Below, piece by piece: positions 23,430 to 34,900 of a stretch of 64,000 bases of DNA. The translations under genes and the position numbers were made by a program. Below the pieces are notes generated by a model. The model ran no database searches, was not told the DNA's origin, and saw only the letters and a list, made by a program, of their open reading frames with translations. The first letter of the stretch is position 1, and every line of letters starts with the position of its first letter. Origin of the DNA: Malachius bipustulatus (taxonomy: Eukaryota; Arthropoda; Insecta; Coleoptera; Melyridae); NCBI GenBank assembly GCA_910589415.1, contig OU342633.1, positions 53,438,404 to 53,502,403 of the forward strand. Reading direction: 5' to 3'.

Positions 23430-24065
23430 AAAATGAGCAACTTAAAATTCTGACTTATACTTATATCTGAATTTTAAATTTTTTAGTTATAAATCAGAAT
23501 TTTGCCTTGAAATTGTGCGCCCTAAAATTCTTAGTTAGTATAACATAGAGTTTTAAAATTCTTACTTTCAACTTAAAATTTGAAAAATCTGAGATATTTA
23601 AAATCCTCTTTTATCTTGAAATTTTAAAATTCTGAGTTATAACGCGGAATTCTGGTTAAATTCTAATTTATATCTCGGAATTTTTATTTCTGAGTTATAA
23701 CTCGGAATTTTGCCCTTAACTTTCTTAGTTAAAACTAAGAAATTTTAAAATTTCGGGATACGAAGTGAGCATTTCAAATTTTGAGTTACAAGTAAGAATT
23801 CTAAAATTCTGTGTTATACCTAATTCAGAATTTTTAAGTCAGAAATTCCGAATTATGACTCAGAAACTTAAAGTTCGAGATATGTATTATTATAAGTGAG
23901 CATTTCAAATATCTCAGATTTTTCAAATTTTGAGTTTTGTGTTATAAATGAGATATTTAAGGGTAAATTCCGAGTTATAGGTAGAATTTCTAGCTGCTTA
24001 GAAATTTCAAACTCCAAGATATACATAGATACCTACTTGAGTCAGAATTTTAAGTGGTTTTTTTT
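23430..24065. repeat. Degenerate satellite-like block (AAATTCTGAGTTATAAC motif)
   Basis: Words such as AAATTCTGAGTTATAAC, CTCGGAATTTTG and TTTTAAAATTC recur every 20-40 bp with heavy divergence over about 630 bp. The motif is itself near-palindromic around AAATT. The ORF inside it has no other support. Confidence 0.65.
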
Positions 24066-25104
24066 TTATTCAGAATGTCCCTTCTAGTATTTCGTGAAAA
24101 TATGATGGTAGCACCGAACAATAAATAATTTGAAATGTTTTTTTTAACGAAATTTCCTTTTTTTCCTGGATATGTATAGATTTTATCACATATTCCGAAG
24201 ATGGCTCAATAAGACCAAGACGGTAGAACGCTGATTCAAAATTATTATAGTTGGTACAAAATTATCAGTGGAAGCTTCTAAATGGATTATTCCATATTTT
24301 AATAAAAAAAAGAAATTTTAACAGAAAACCATTTTCAATACTTCTTATCTATACTGGGTGAGTCTTTAATGACGGATTTCCTTAATTACTATATCGGATA
24401 TATTATTGCATTTTTCATTCACATATTTTATTTATATAAATATAGGAGCAACAACGGAAGTAATATTACTTTTTCATCCGCGAAAACACTGATTATTTCT
24501 CAATCATGTAATTCTAACAATTGGTTATCAATTTTTGCTCAAAAGAGAGCTCCTAAGAATCAGAAGTGAAGCTAAATAAATTTATTCGCATATAAGGTAA
24601 GCAGTTTATGGGTAGTATGAACTAGGGTAAAATAATTTAAATTTAATTATCGTAGTCAATACCTTCAACCTAATTCCTTATTGTAATCAACGATAGTAAA
24701 TTACCTGCCTTGTATATTATTAGTCCTATAGATTCTGCATGCTTTATTGATTGATGTTATAACATCATTAGTTATTGAACATCACTCACTGATGTGATTT
24801 TCAATAATTGATTCTGACGGCTTACTCCGGCAACCCCAACTATCGATCGCAACCACCTTAATTAGGTACCTAGTACATATTATGAATCGCTACTTCGTAG
24901 TAAGTAATAAAATAATAAAATTGTTGTTAATACTTCATAAGTTTGATCCGAGGTTTGATCAATACACCATTGTTAAAAAAAATGGATTCATTGAGAATCT
25001 TTATTCCCAAGAAAAGCTTAAGACTCTTCAATATTCCGATCTCATTAGTTATTATATGCAAAATTTATAACCAAATGTTTTGTTTTTTTTTTTCACACAA
25101 TGTG
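24066..25104. other. Unassigned AT-rich stretch
   Basis: No gene recognised. ACTGGGTGAGTC near 24353 resembles the repeat-end word seen elsewhere. Confidence 0.3.
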
Positions 25105-25119
25105 ATAATAGTTATTTAT

Positions 25120-25234
25120 GCAACAAGTGCATAAAGTGGTACTTTTTTTCACGACTGGGAAGTTTGACCGCATGAGCCGCAGGCGAATGCGGCAATCCCA
25201 GAAGTGAAAAAAAGGCACTTTATGCATATGTTGC
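25120..25234. repeat. Compound terminal hairpin of copy A
   Basis: GCAACAAGTGCATAAAGTG..CTTTTTTTCAC pairs with GTGAAAAAAAGGCACTTTATGC and so on; ACTGGGA pairs with TCCCAG. Within the loop CCGCAT pairs with ATGCGG. The result is a stem with an inner GC stem. The same hairpin is at 29731-29845 in copy B with a single difference in the visible arms. Confidence 0.8.
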
Positions 25235-25667
25235 ATACAAAATTTTATCTACGAGTGACTTAAATTAGAACTAAAAGTTATTATTATAAAATAAAAAAAA
25301 AACTTTCCAATGCATTCATATTTTATGTAAGTGTTTCTTTGAAGCTATTAACTTAGCTTTTTTCATCACGTCAGCTCATAAAGGTGACATATTGCTCAAT
25401 ATACACTTCTTTAGATTTTTTAGGTAGGTACCTACCTAACAGATTTTGTGCAGTCATATTTGATTCTTCTAGTGCGGAAGATATTTCATTCATGGTTAAA
25501 TGTAAACATAAAATATATAAATTATATAGCCACAAATTTGATTGAAAAATAATTTCTTTTGGGGTAGAAGATATTTCATTCATTGAATCATCTACAATGA
25601 TATCCATTTTAGGTAACTAAAAGACGCAAAACACAAAATATTAATTGTACATAGATCTGGCGCTCTG

Positions 25668-25889
25668 CTAATAAACTGCGACGTAGTATAGGTGCATCAT
25701 GTCAACAAGCATTAGGAGTGGTTGGCGTTTAGTATGTAATTCAGCGTTCAGTCCGAACGACCGAGCCGCTCCGCTCACTACTTCACTAGAACCGTTGATT
25801 GAAGCTAGAACTTGCACTCGGCGAGCGTGCAGTATCCTGTCAGATTTAGCGTTAAATAATGAACCGCTACGGCACTTTATTTCACCCAA
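25668..25889 (-). CDS. Conserved 73-codon ORF inside copy A
   Basis: The minus-strand frame reads MGEIKCRSGSLFNAKSDR... and ends ...LMLVDMMHLYYVAVY. The same frame exists in copy B (31636-31842) with two visible residue changes (I to L, M to I) and an earlier stop. The plus strand is also open here, so openness may reflect GC-rich composition. I have the impression of seeing similar short predicted proteins in other insect genomes, but cannot verify this. No domain is recognised. Confidence 0.25.
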   Translation of the reverse strand: MGEIKCRSGSLFNAKSDRILHARRVQVLASINGSSEVVSGAARSFGLNAELHTKRQPLLMLVDMMHLYYVAVY

Positions 25890-25980
25890 ACTACTTTATT
25901 TCACTCTTCAAGATAATCATACATTTTATGAACTAAGAAACGTCTAAAAAAGTGCATTTTATGAATCACTCGTAGATAAA

Positions 25981-26160
25981 ATTAATTTTTAGATTATCCG
26001 AGTGAGACTCGATTATTTATTAGTGAGACACAATTCATTGTTGGAAAAGTAAAGCTTGCAAAAAGGCAAATGAAACAAATACCCTGAGGAACACTCTTTA
26101 TATATTATGAATAAGTCGATGATTTCTTTCTTAGTTTTCGATCTCATTTAACTTATTGGT
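25981..26160. other. Unassigned stretch
   Basis: AT-rich, no feature seen. Confidence 0.3.
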
Positions 26161-26164
26161 AGCT

Positions 26165-26245
26165 GTTAGATTCTGGATCGCTTCATAGCGTGTTTGCGAC
26201 TAAGTCATTGGGCTTGCCACCGTGTTGGTTCGAATCCCAATCTGG
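26165..26245 (+). repeat. tRNA-like B-box, possible SINE head
   Basis: GGTTCGAATCC at 26227-26237 is an exact RNA polymerase III B-box and sits between GTTG and CAAT, which pair around the loop. A clear A-box 30-60 bases upstream and a tRNA acceptor stem are not evident, so this is more likely a decayed tRNA-derived SINE than a tRNA gene. Confidence 0.3.
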
Positions 26246-26807
26246 TCATGGATGTTTGCGTTTGCCTATTAAACTACTTTTAAGTACTTATTATAAAAAT
26301 GTTGGTTGAATGATATTAGCGTGATAAACGTCAAAAACCATTCTAGTTCCGATTTCAGCGATATTTATGCTTTTATTTACTTTGAAATTTCATTACCATC
26401 AACTTTTCTTAGAAATATTCCAAGAGGAAGGCTGAGTTAGCAAAAATCATAAATTCTATTCAAAGTTACAGTTAAACTGCAACTGAAAAAAACCGTTCTT
26501 ATTTGATTTTTCAAACAATCTGAAAATGAAATAATATGGTGTCATAAAAAAAAAACGGACAGTGGTATCATTACTGAGCCAAAGAACACCCTGCATAAAA
26601 TATTTTTACCAATATCAGTAGACAGTAGAAAAAGTAAATTATAAAATTGATCTGTTTTTGCATTTTTTTTCAAACTCAAAACTTTATTTAAAGATTTAAT
26701 GAATCGTGGCCAGACTTTCTAGCTATAGCTACCCTGTATAGGTACCGTTATGTCGAATAATTAACACATGGAAGTTAAAAAAGCTTATAAAACGTTATTG
26801 ACTGCAA
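26246..26807. other. Unassigned stretch with repeat-end words
   Basis: ACACCCTGCATA at about 26588 and ACCCTGTATAGG at about 26732 mark likely repeat edges. No gene recognised. Confidence 0.3.
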
Positions 26808-26822
26808 GGGGGGGGGGGGGGG
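26808..26822 (+). repeat. G15 homopolymer
   Basis: Fifteen consecutive G after ACTGCAA in DNA that is otherwise about two-thirds A and T. It is the longest such run in the window. Confidence 0.9.
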
Positions 26823-29715
26823 AATTCGATCTACATATTATGTAAAACTAAAGATTTTTCAATTTCTTTATAGAAAAGGTACCTCTTCTAAAGAGATACC
26901 ACTTCTAGAGAGATACTCTCTACTATAGTATCTATGTACTTGTTATAAATTCATCATGCAAGATAAACGTCCGACCCTCTAATGGATCTTTCTATTATAT
27001 TAAAATTGGAACAAAAATCATCATGAATTAGTTAAACGGTTGCTAACTTACTTGAAAATTAATTTTACTTGCTATTTTACCCTAAGCAAGACACAGATAA
27101 CATACATCTTAGAAATGAACAAAAATGTTTAATGTATAAATTCCCTGTGTTTAGCAACGCAAGAACGTACTTATTCTATATTGCTGATCATGTATTCAAC
27201 CTTTAAATATGAGGCGGTCATCGAATTTATGAAACATCTTATAAGGTACAAAGTATTGTAGGTCGGAATTTTATCTCAGGTAGAACAAATAATAACATTT
27301 GAAATAATTATTTTGGATTAACTTTTGTTCTATTTCTAAGTATTATTGAGACATGTGTAAACATCTGGATGTGTATAATGTTAATCCAAGTTAAATTGAA
27401 CACAAGTTGTAAATTCCTTAAATTTTGAAACTTTCATTTTTTAAATCTGAAATATTTACATATAATTTTTATTGTATTTGCTTTTGTCTTACCAACTTTT
27501 ATCACCTGTTACTCGACTATATGGTGTAGGTATACTTGTTATTATACAACATCTGTACTTTACCACAGTGATGAGAAATCTTCACGAGAATCTAATCATA
27601 CATAAAAGAGAAATAGTATTTTAGTATAATAGGTACCTACGTGCAATTTTATAATGATCATAACGTATCTATTGGTTCTAAAAACTCAAATGACAGTTTA
27701 TATGACAAAAGTAGCAAGACATTATACATACTTCATTGTTCTTCTGATAGGTAGGCACTGCTTGATCTTCAAATTGTTGACAAAATCAGTTGTTTGAATC
27801 GTACATTGTTCACTTCTTTTCTTCGTTACAGTTTACTTTTACAATGAATATGAGATCATGGCAGTAGGTAATTGATCGATCCTTTGTGTATAAGTTTCCT
27901 TGTCTATTTACTATGTAGGTATACCCACATATGCAGCGTGAAGCAATAAAAAAGATACAGGACTTTACTCCTTTTTTTAATCACCAGATTGATCCCTTAA
28001 AATATCAAATAGCTTTTTTTTAATTTTTAAGTTAAGTAACGTAAATTTTACTTTTTAAATGTACCCATAGAAAGTCATATAAATACGCTTCACCCCCAGG
28101 ACGTAATGCGAGGGTGCCACATCCTTTTGGAGCGATGAGACTTATGTAAAAAATGTTTTTTTTTTATAAACAATAGTGTTTTTTTCATAGTTTAATTATT
28201 GTTCACGAACCATGCACTGATTCAAATACAAAACCACTGCAAGGTGGCGTTGGAAAGATAATTTAATAACCTTTATCATTTTGTCATGTTGGAGACGAAG
28301 TTCAAAACCTCTCCTAGAGGTTGAAGTGATAAATATGTAAAATTAAAAAATATTAGCAAAAATTTTTCCTCCTCCAATTTATCCTTAGATAATCTTCCTT
28401 AATACTTAATATTCAATCTTCATGGCACCAAAATGCTTTATGGAATGCTGCGAGAGTCAACTAAGTCAAAAATATGTACCATTAAAACTCAAATTCGTCA
28501 AAATAACTTACAACATTTTAATCAAATTTTTTGAATCATAAAATACAAAACAATGTGGACTTTTATGGAAAAATTTGAGACAGCTACAAAAACCGTTATG
28601 AAAAATGGCTCAGGCTCAGAAGATTCCGATAATGTAATCGTACATATTATATTAAAGACGGCTTGACTGAATTGACAGAAACCAATAAATTCTTATTAGA
28701 AGCATTTTTACTCTTGCAAAAGTGCTAAAGAGGGCAGGATACAGAATATTGATAATCGCTAATGGAATAATGAAAAATGTAAGTGACGGGAGTAGATAAC
28801 TGAAAATAACGGAATGCTTTACGAAGTATAATATCAAGTGTTAAAAATTTAACACTTCAGTTAATATTCAGTTAAGAATTGCAACAGTTAATTGAAAAAT
28901 GTTAAAAAAAAAACAATAGCTTGTTACAGTAATCATGAAAAAAAAATTTCAAGATAGCGGGTGTCCTTAAGACGATAAAACTGACTAAACTTTTAACTAA
29001 TTCATATTTCATATAGGACACAACAGTGCCAGTTTCCTAATATAATAAAATGAAAATATAAATCATTTGAATAACTTGCGAGGTATAGTAACTGTAGTTT
29101 TTCATAATTAAAGCGTCTATTAAAGTGGGCTCGACAGTTTTTATGAAATCGGCCCTACCTAACAAAAATTCTAAAAAAAAAATCAAGTTCAAGCAATTTT
29201 CAAAACTAAACACTTCTTAATATGAATATCTATCACATTCACAACGTGATAAGGTTGGTAAAATCGGAACGAAATACTTAATTTAAAGTCAATGCAGCGT
29301 AGAAGTCATATTTTATATATCTGTTATCTACAGAGTTTATGCGCCATCTACCAAAAGATTACATAGCCGAGAGAGAGCACTCTATTGTCACCACTGTCTA
29401 TCGAAAAATTGCATAAAAATAATTATTGGCACTAAACGGCAGCAGGATAAGTCAGGTCAGGCTTCAATCTTGAAGTCGCTACTTTGCTTTATAGAAAGGA
29501 TAATTTCCGGATAGTATAAATAAATAAATGCCTTTCTAATATCGTGTTCTTCGAAAAATACAATTCATTAATGATAAAGTTATAAATAAATCTACAAATA
29601 AATCTATAAATACACTAGGTAGAGATTAAAAGGTAACACTTAATAATATCGATGCACTGATTAAAATAATTAAAGTTTTCACAATAATCACTTTTTAAAA
29701 TACTAGACGAATGTT
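26823..29715. other. Unassigned AT-rich stretch
   Basis: No gene or structured repeat recognised in 2.9 kb. TAGGTACCTAC occurs near 27630. Confidence 0.3.
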
Positions 29716-30057
29716 ATAATAGTTATTTATGCAACAAGTGCATAAAGTGGTACTTTATTTCACGACTGGGAAGTTTGACCGCATGAGCCGCAGGCGAATG
29801 CGGCAATCCCAGAAGTGAAAAAAAGGCACTTTATGCATATGTTGCATACAAAATTTTATCTACGAGTGACTTAAATTAGAACTAAAAGTTATTATTATAA
29901 AAAAAAAAAAAAATTCCAATGCATTTATATTATATTATGTAAATGTTTCTTTGAAGCGATTAACTTAGCTTTTTATACACTTCTTTAGATTTTTTAGGTA
30001 GGTACCTACCTAACAGATTTTGTGCAGTCATATTTGATTGAATAATAATTTCTTCTA

Positions 30058-30224
30058 TACATCGGTACGGAAATTGTTTACAGTAACTGACATTTCCAAA
30101 AAAGAAATTTCAGAGAAGCGGCAAGCAGAATTTTTCGTTGCGAGAAAAATTTTCCGCTTGCCGCTTCTCCGAAATTGCTTTTTTAGTACTGTCAGTTACT
30201 GTACACAATTTCCATACTAATGTA
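30058..30224. repeat. 70-bp-arm palindrome in copy B
   Basis: GGAAATTGTTTACAGTAACT (extending on through GAGAAGCGGCAAGC) at 30069-30127 is matched in reverse complement at 30155-30214. The arms are about 70 bp with a loop of about 28 bp. A single insertion of this foldback would explain it. The short ORF across it has no other support. Confidence 0.75.
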
Positions 30225-30225
30225 T

Positions 30226-31418
30226 ACACCGTGTTTTATATTAAGTCGGCACTATTGCTAACTTCGTTATTATTTAACCTAGAAAGTCGGTTAAATTAGC
30301 AAACTAGTAGTATTTTTTCTCCTGAATAAAATGGCGAAAACAGAAAAACAATTGAACATCGCGATTTCGAGATATTTAAAAAAATGTAACTTTTTTAATG
30401 GAACACCCTATATATTTTTGGATGGATCGGTTGCAAATTTTTTTTTAAAGGAAAAAGTCTTTATGCACTATGATCCTAAAATAATAAATTCATTAATTAT
30501 TCATTATTTTATTACTCCCAAAGTAGGCTGCGACAATTAATGTAATTTAGTGTACCTACCTACGTAATGTAAGGTAAAAAAATATATCGTCCTCAATAAT
30601 GCATTTTTCAATAAAAAAATACACAAAAAAAGGAGTTGTTATACTAAAAAGGATTTAATTTTAAATAAACAAATAACAGAACTTGTCTGTGTTTTAAATT
30701 AAGTCGGCACTACTGCTAACTTCGTTATTAATTGAGCTAGAAAGTCGGTTAAATTAGCAAACTAGTAGTATTTTTTCTCCTGAATAATACGATGAAAACA
30801 GGAAAACAATTGAACATGGGTTTTCGATATATTTAAAAAAATGGATATTATTTATGGAACACCCTGTATGTTTTTAGATGGATCGGTTGCAAAAATTTTT
30901 TTAAAGGAAAAAGTCTCTATGCACTATGATTCTAAAATAATAAAATTTTACACACAAACAAGTTCTGTTATTTGTTTATGTAAAATTAAATCCTTTTCAA
31001 AGTAACAACTCTTATTTTTAGTGTATTTTTTTTATTGAAAAATACACTATTGAGGACGACATAATTTTTTTACCTTACATTACGTAGGTACACTAAATTA
31101 CAATAATTGTCGCAGCCTACTTTGGGAGTAATAAAATAATAAATAATTAATGAATTTATTATTTTAGGATCATAGTGTATGGAGACTTTTCCCTTTAAAA
31201 AAAAATTGCAATCGATCCATCTAAAAATATACAGGGTAATTTCCATTAAAAAAATTACATTTTTTAAGATATCTCGAAAACGCGATGTTCAATTGTTTTT
31301 CTGCTTTCGCTATTTTATTCAGCGGCAAAAATACTACTAGTTTGCTAATTTAACCGACTTTCTAGGTTAAATAATAACGAAGTTAGCAATAGTGCCGACT
31401 TAATATAAAACACGGTGT
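30226..31418. mobile_element. 1.2-kb palindrome with 461-bp arms around a partial direct copy
   Basis: It opens ACACCGTGTTTTATATTAAG and closes with the exact reverse complement. Left arm about 30226-30686, right arm about 30957-31418. The spacer, 30687-30956, is itself a plus-oriented copy of the first 270 bp of the arm (GTCGGCACTACTGCTAACTTC-like start, CACTATGATTCTAAAATAAT end). The same sequence is therefore present three times: forward, forward-truncated, reverse. The 69-codon ORF at 30331-30540 lies in the arm and is not preserved in the other copies, so it is probably not coding. Confidence 0.8.
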
Positions 31419-31635
31419 AGTGCGGAAGATATTTCATTCACGGTTAAATGTAAACATAAAATATATAAATTATATAGCCACACATTTGATTGAAAAATAA
31501 TTTCTTCTGGGGTAGAAGATATTTCATTCATTGAATCATCTACAATGATTCCATTTTAGGTAACTAAAAGACGCAAAACACAAAATATTAATAATTGTAC
31601 TATCTGGCGCTCTGCTAATAAACTGCGACGTTTTT

Positions 31636-31842
31636 CTAGTATAGGTGCATGATGTCAACAAGCATTAGGAGTGGTTGGCGTTTAGTATGTAATTCAGCGT
31701 TCAGTCCGAACGACCGAGCCGCTCCGCTCACTACTTCACTAGAACCGTTGATTGAAGCTAGAACTTGCACTCGGCGAGCGTGCAGTAGCCTGTCAGATTT
31801 AGCGTTAAATAATGAACCGCTACGGCACTTTATTTCACCCAA
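31636..31842 (-). CDS. Copy B version of the conserved short ORF
   Basis: Sixty-eight codons, the same frame and nearly the same residues as 25668-25889. It ends six residues earlier because of a small change after LMLVDIMHLY. Same caveats. Confidence 0.2.
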   Translation of the reverse strand: MGEIKCRSGSLFNAKSDRLLHARRVQVLASINGSSEVVSGAARSFGLNAELHTKRQPLLMLVDIMHLY

Positions 31843-31932
31843 ACTACTTTATTTCACTCTTCAAGATAATCATACATTTTATGAACTAAGAAACGTCTAA
31901 AAAGTGCATTTTATGAATCACTCGTAGATAAA

Positions 31933-34900
31933 CATTTTTTCTGCACATTACGAAAGAAAAGTCAACTTTTACTTGAATATCAATTCAAATTTTATTTTCT
32001 AGAAACAAACCGCGCAAAGAATGTCATAAATATCACGAACGTTAAGACTATTCATCCAGCATTCACATCTCACACACTACCACCTTTAAAGTCTTATTAT
32101 ATTATAAAATGCACTGCCATAATTATTATTTTTTATTCGCGTTCAGTTAATATGAACGCAGTGCAGTAGTTATCTTAGAACTGATGAGACGGCTGGGATA
32201 GTTAGTAGCTTTAGAACAACTTAAAGAGTGTGATTATGACATCGCCTATTATTAGGCGTATCTGCCTTACAAATTACACATGAGCAAATTATGTTTCCCA
32301 CTCCTATATAAGCTTTATATACTTCCTCAAAGGTGGAGTTTAATAATTACGATAAGATTAACAAGCAAAATCTACTAGACGAGTATTAATTAATACGCTT
32401 ATATTGTATTATGGTATGCATACTCGTTAATTGCATATTATATTTTCATTTTCACGTATAGATATAATAATTACACTTAGAGCCTTATTCTAAATGGCCA
32501 TAGAGTATATAGTCCGATAAATAACGACGTGAGTTAGTCGAAAACAAAACAGTGTAGTAGTTCTAACAGTATTTAGAGCTCTGTTGCAGGTGGCGAAAGT
32601 GTTTAATCACCAGGAATGTACTGGCTCAGCAGGATAACGTAGACTACTATCAGCATTGTGAGATGAGATTATGAGTGAATATTGCCTGTTCGTGAAAAAT
32701 TTTATCCAACAACTTTTGTTTGAAACTTTCTTATTGTTCAAAAGTAACAAATTTTCAAACAAGACACTTTGAGGGGTGGAATCAATTTTTTAGATATTAT
32801 AACGAAACGGTTAATCGGGGGCGAAAATAGATTATCACAAAAGTTGCAGCGGTCGAGTTTGCCTGTATAGGTACTTGAATTATTAATTAGTACGTAATCT
32901 GCAAAATTCAATTTTTTTAAGAATTCTTGCCCCTGTGTTGTTTGGTTTCTTCTGCAATCGTACCAAACATGAAAGAAATGTTTGAAGACTCGTAGATATA
33001 TTGAAAGAATTTCCTTCCGTATTGACCATATTGTTTTGTTATAAAATTTAAAAAACCGCTTCCAACCCCAAAATATGTAACTTTTCAACAATAGGTACCT
33101 AAGAAATTTCAAAAAAGTTCAAAAAATAAGTTGATGGATACATCCCCATTAACAATTTTTGTTATAATAATTTTTTTACGTAGGTACAAGCAATATTTAC
33201 CGAGATTCACAATTCCATCCCTTAAGTTCAAGACGCCGGCTAACCCTTGCGGAATCCGAGGAGGGAAACTTGGGTAGAGTGTTATAGTGGCACCCCCTAT
33301 CTATCATTAAAATTTCATCAAACTTCTTATTCACGCCATTTAATAGCATTTGACTGGACTAAACTACCATGTTGGAAGTTTTGAAAGAGTAACTTTAATC
33401 TCGTATGATCTAAATATAATGTCCACTGCTTACTATTCAGGGACAGGGCTAGTCACATTATGAAACTTCATCAGCTAATCCATATTTCACTAAATGCTTG
33501 ATGGGAGAAGTTTCTGAAATGAAGAGAAAATCATATTTCAGCCACATTTTTTGCCGAATCGTCAATATGGTACTGGTATATATAATTCTGACTTAACTGG
33601 TCGCGAGGTCAAATAAATGGGAGAGGTAGGAGGGCAGTCGATAATTCCATCCATACGTTAACGCTGAACTGAATTTTGGTTTCTTTTCTTTGGTCGAATA
33701 ATTGTTTTTAAGGCAGTTAAAGAAAGCTTTCTCTTCTAGTCGGTGAAAAGCACAAACCAAGAAAATTGTGCTTGTAGCAAACAACACCAAGCAATGAGTA
33801 GGTTTATACGTGGCTGAAATTGATGTTTACTGCTGTTTACTTAAAAATTTTCAGTCTCATGCAAAAAAAAAGCACTATGAGATGGCACTAAGCAACTTGG
33901 AAATCGCTTTATGTACGTTTTGCTATCACAACGTGCTCCCCCGTATATTAACACCATGTTCATAATCACGAGAAGTTTGTCCATTATGGTATGTTTTGTT
34001 GAGATAAAACCTGTATCTGTAAGTGAAAACCAACACGATCTAAAATGTTGGTTGTGAGCCAAAAATTGTCATGACGTTTTAATAGGTAAACAGTTTTTGA
34101 TATGCAAAAGTATAAAATGCTGGATAAACAATATTAACAGCTATTTCAATAAAAACTTAGGGTATTGGAAATTAAATGATCTTGGTCATTATTTGGTCCT
34201 CAAAAATGTGTAAAGTGCAGTTGCACTTGCACATATTTATTTACAGTTTTCTTAAATAAAGGTAAATAAACGTACCTAGCGAGTTATTTTCGAGAAAAAG
34301 AACAGAGATATATCTAGAAAGGAAGAGATATATGCAGAAGATTGTGTGAAAATTAATAAACAGGTATTTTATTTGCATAAATAAATAATGTCCTGGCGCC
34401 AACATAGTATTTAAATTAACGTCCCTGTCAATACCACTAAATTCATAAGATCCACAAATTATTGAATAATAAATTCCAAGATGAGTTTCGTACGTCACCC
34501 GGACCAGACACTGAATTAATGATGATTTAATAAAATTTACATTAAATAAATTAAGTCCTAATCCCGCAAAGTGGACAGTTTTGAGTATAATCTTTACATT
34601 ATCGTCTGCAACACAAGTTAAAGACTTTCGTATTATGACCATTTAGTCTTGGGGTAGCTGTCATGAGCATGCAAGCAAGCTCGCATAAAATTAATGGCAA
34701 ACGTGTCGTTATACACATTGTGATTTCGCCATTTTATGTTGGCTAGACTGAGAGCTGTGTAATTGCGAGTCGTAGGAATCTGATTGTTTATCGGCACATA
34801 CATACTTCATAATACGACGGCAGTTCTAAGAGCCGACGAACGACCTAGGTCGACAACACCTTGGGATGTGCTGCCTCTTGGAAACAGAAGCTTTACGTCC

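Larger units (their letters stand above)
25105..25980. mobile_element. Unclassified inverted-repeat element, copy A (876 bp)
   Basis: This interval is repeated, nearly base for base over most of its length, at 29716-31932. Its right end rc reads TTTATCTACGAGTGATTCAT and so on; a related, imperfect word (TTTATGCAACAAGTGCATAA) opens the left end, and a perfect copy of ATTTTATCTACGAGTGA lies inside at 25244-25260. The left 115 bp form a compound hairpin (25120-25234) with a smaller GC hairpin in its loop. A GC-rich core at 25680-25890 is open on both strands. It carries TAGGTAGGTACCTACCTA at 25422-25439. No transposase is visible, so it is non-autonomous or of unknown type. Confidence 0.75.
29716..31932. 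mobile_element. Inverted-repeat element, copy B, enlarged by two inner palindromes
   Basis: Left end, compound hairpin (29731-29845), TAGGTACC block and right 520 bp match copy A. Relative to A it lacks about 40 bp (the segment around TCATCACGTCAGCTC). Between TTTTGTGCAGTCATATTTGA and TAGTGCGGAAGATATTTCAT, where A has a few bases, B carries about 1.4 kb made of two palindromes (30058-30224 and 30226-31418). Its ends are the same as in A, so the extra DNA was inserted into, or grew within, an existing element. No transposase is present. Confidence 0.75.

Noticed and set aside
25699..25947. Plus-strand ORF opposite the conserved short ORF (also at 31649-31900)
   Set aside because: Open on both strands because of GC-rich composition; it uses the hairpin-free core and runs into the AT-rich repeat end.
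26160..26245. tRNA gene
   Set aside because: Only the B-box and part of the T-arm are present. No acceptor stem or anticodon arm could be folded.
30331..30540. 69-codon ORF with a good-looking start
   Set aside because: The other two copies of the same sequence within 1.2 kb are broken or altered in this frame.
32738..33112. 124-codon minus ORF
   Set aside because: Rich in F, Y, K and I with no domain or splice context; expected by chance at this AT content.
34241..34642. 133-codon minus ORF with membrane-like stretches
   Set aside because: The hydrophobic look comes from T-rich DNA. No conserved motif, and the start and end are not gene-like.
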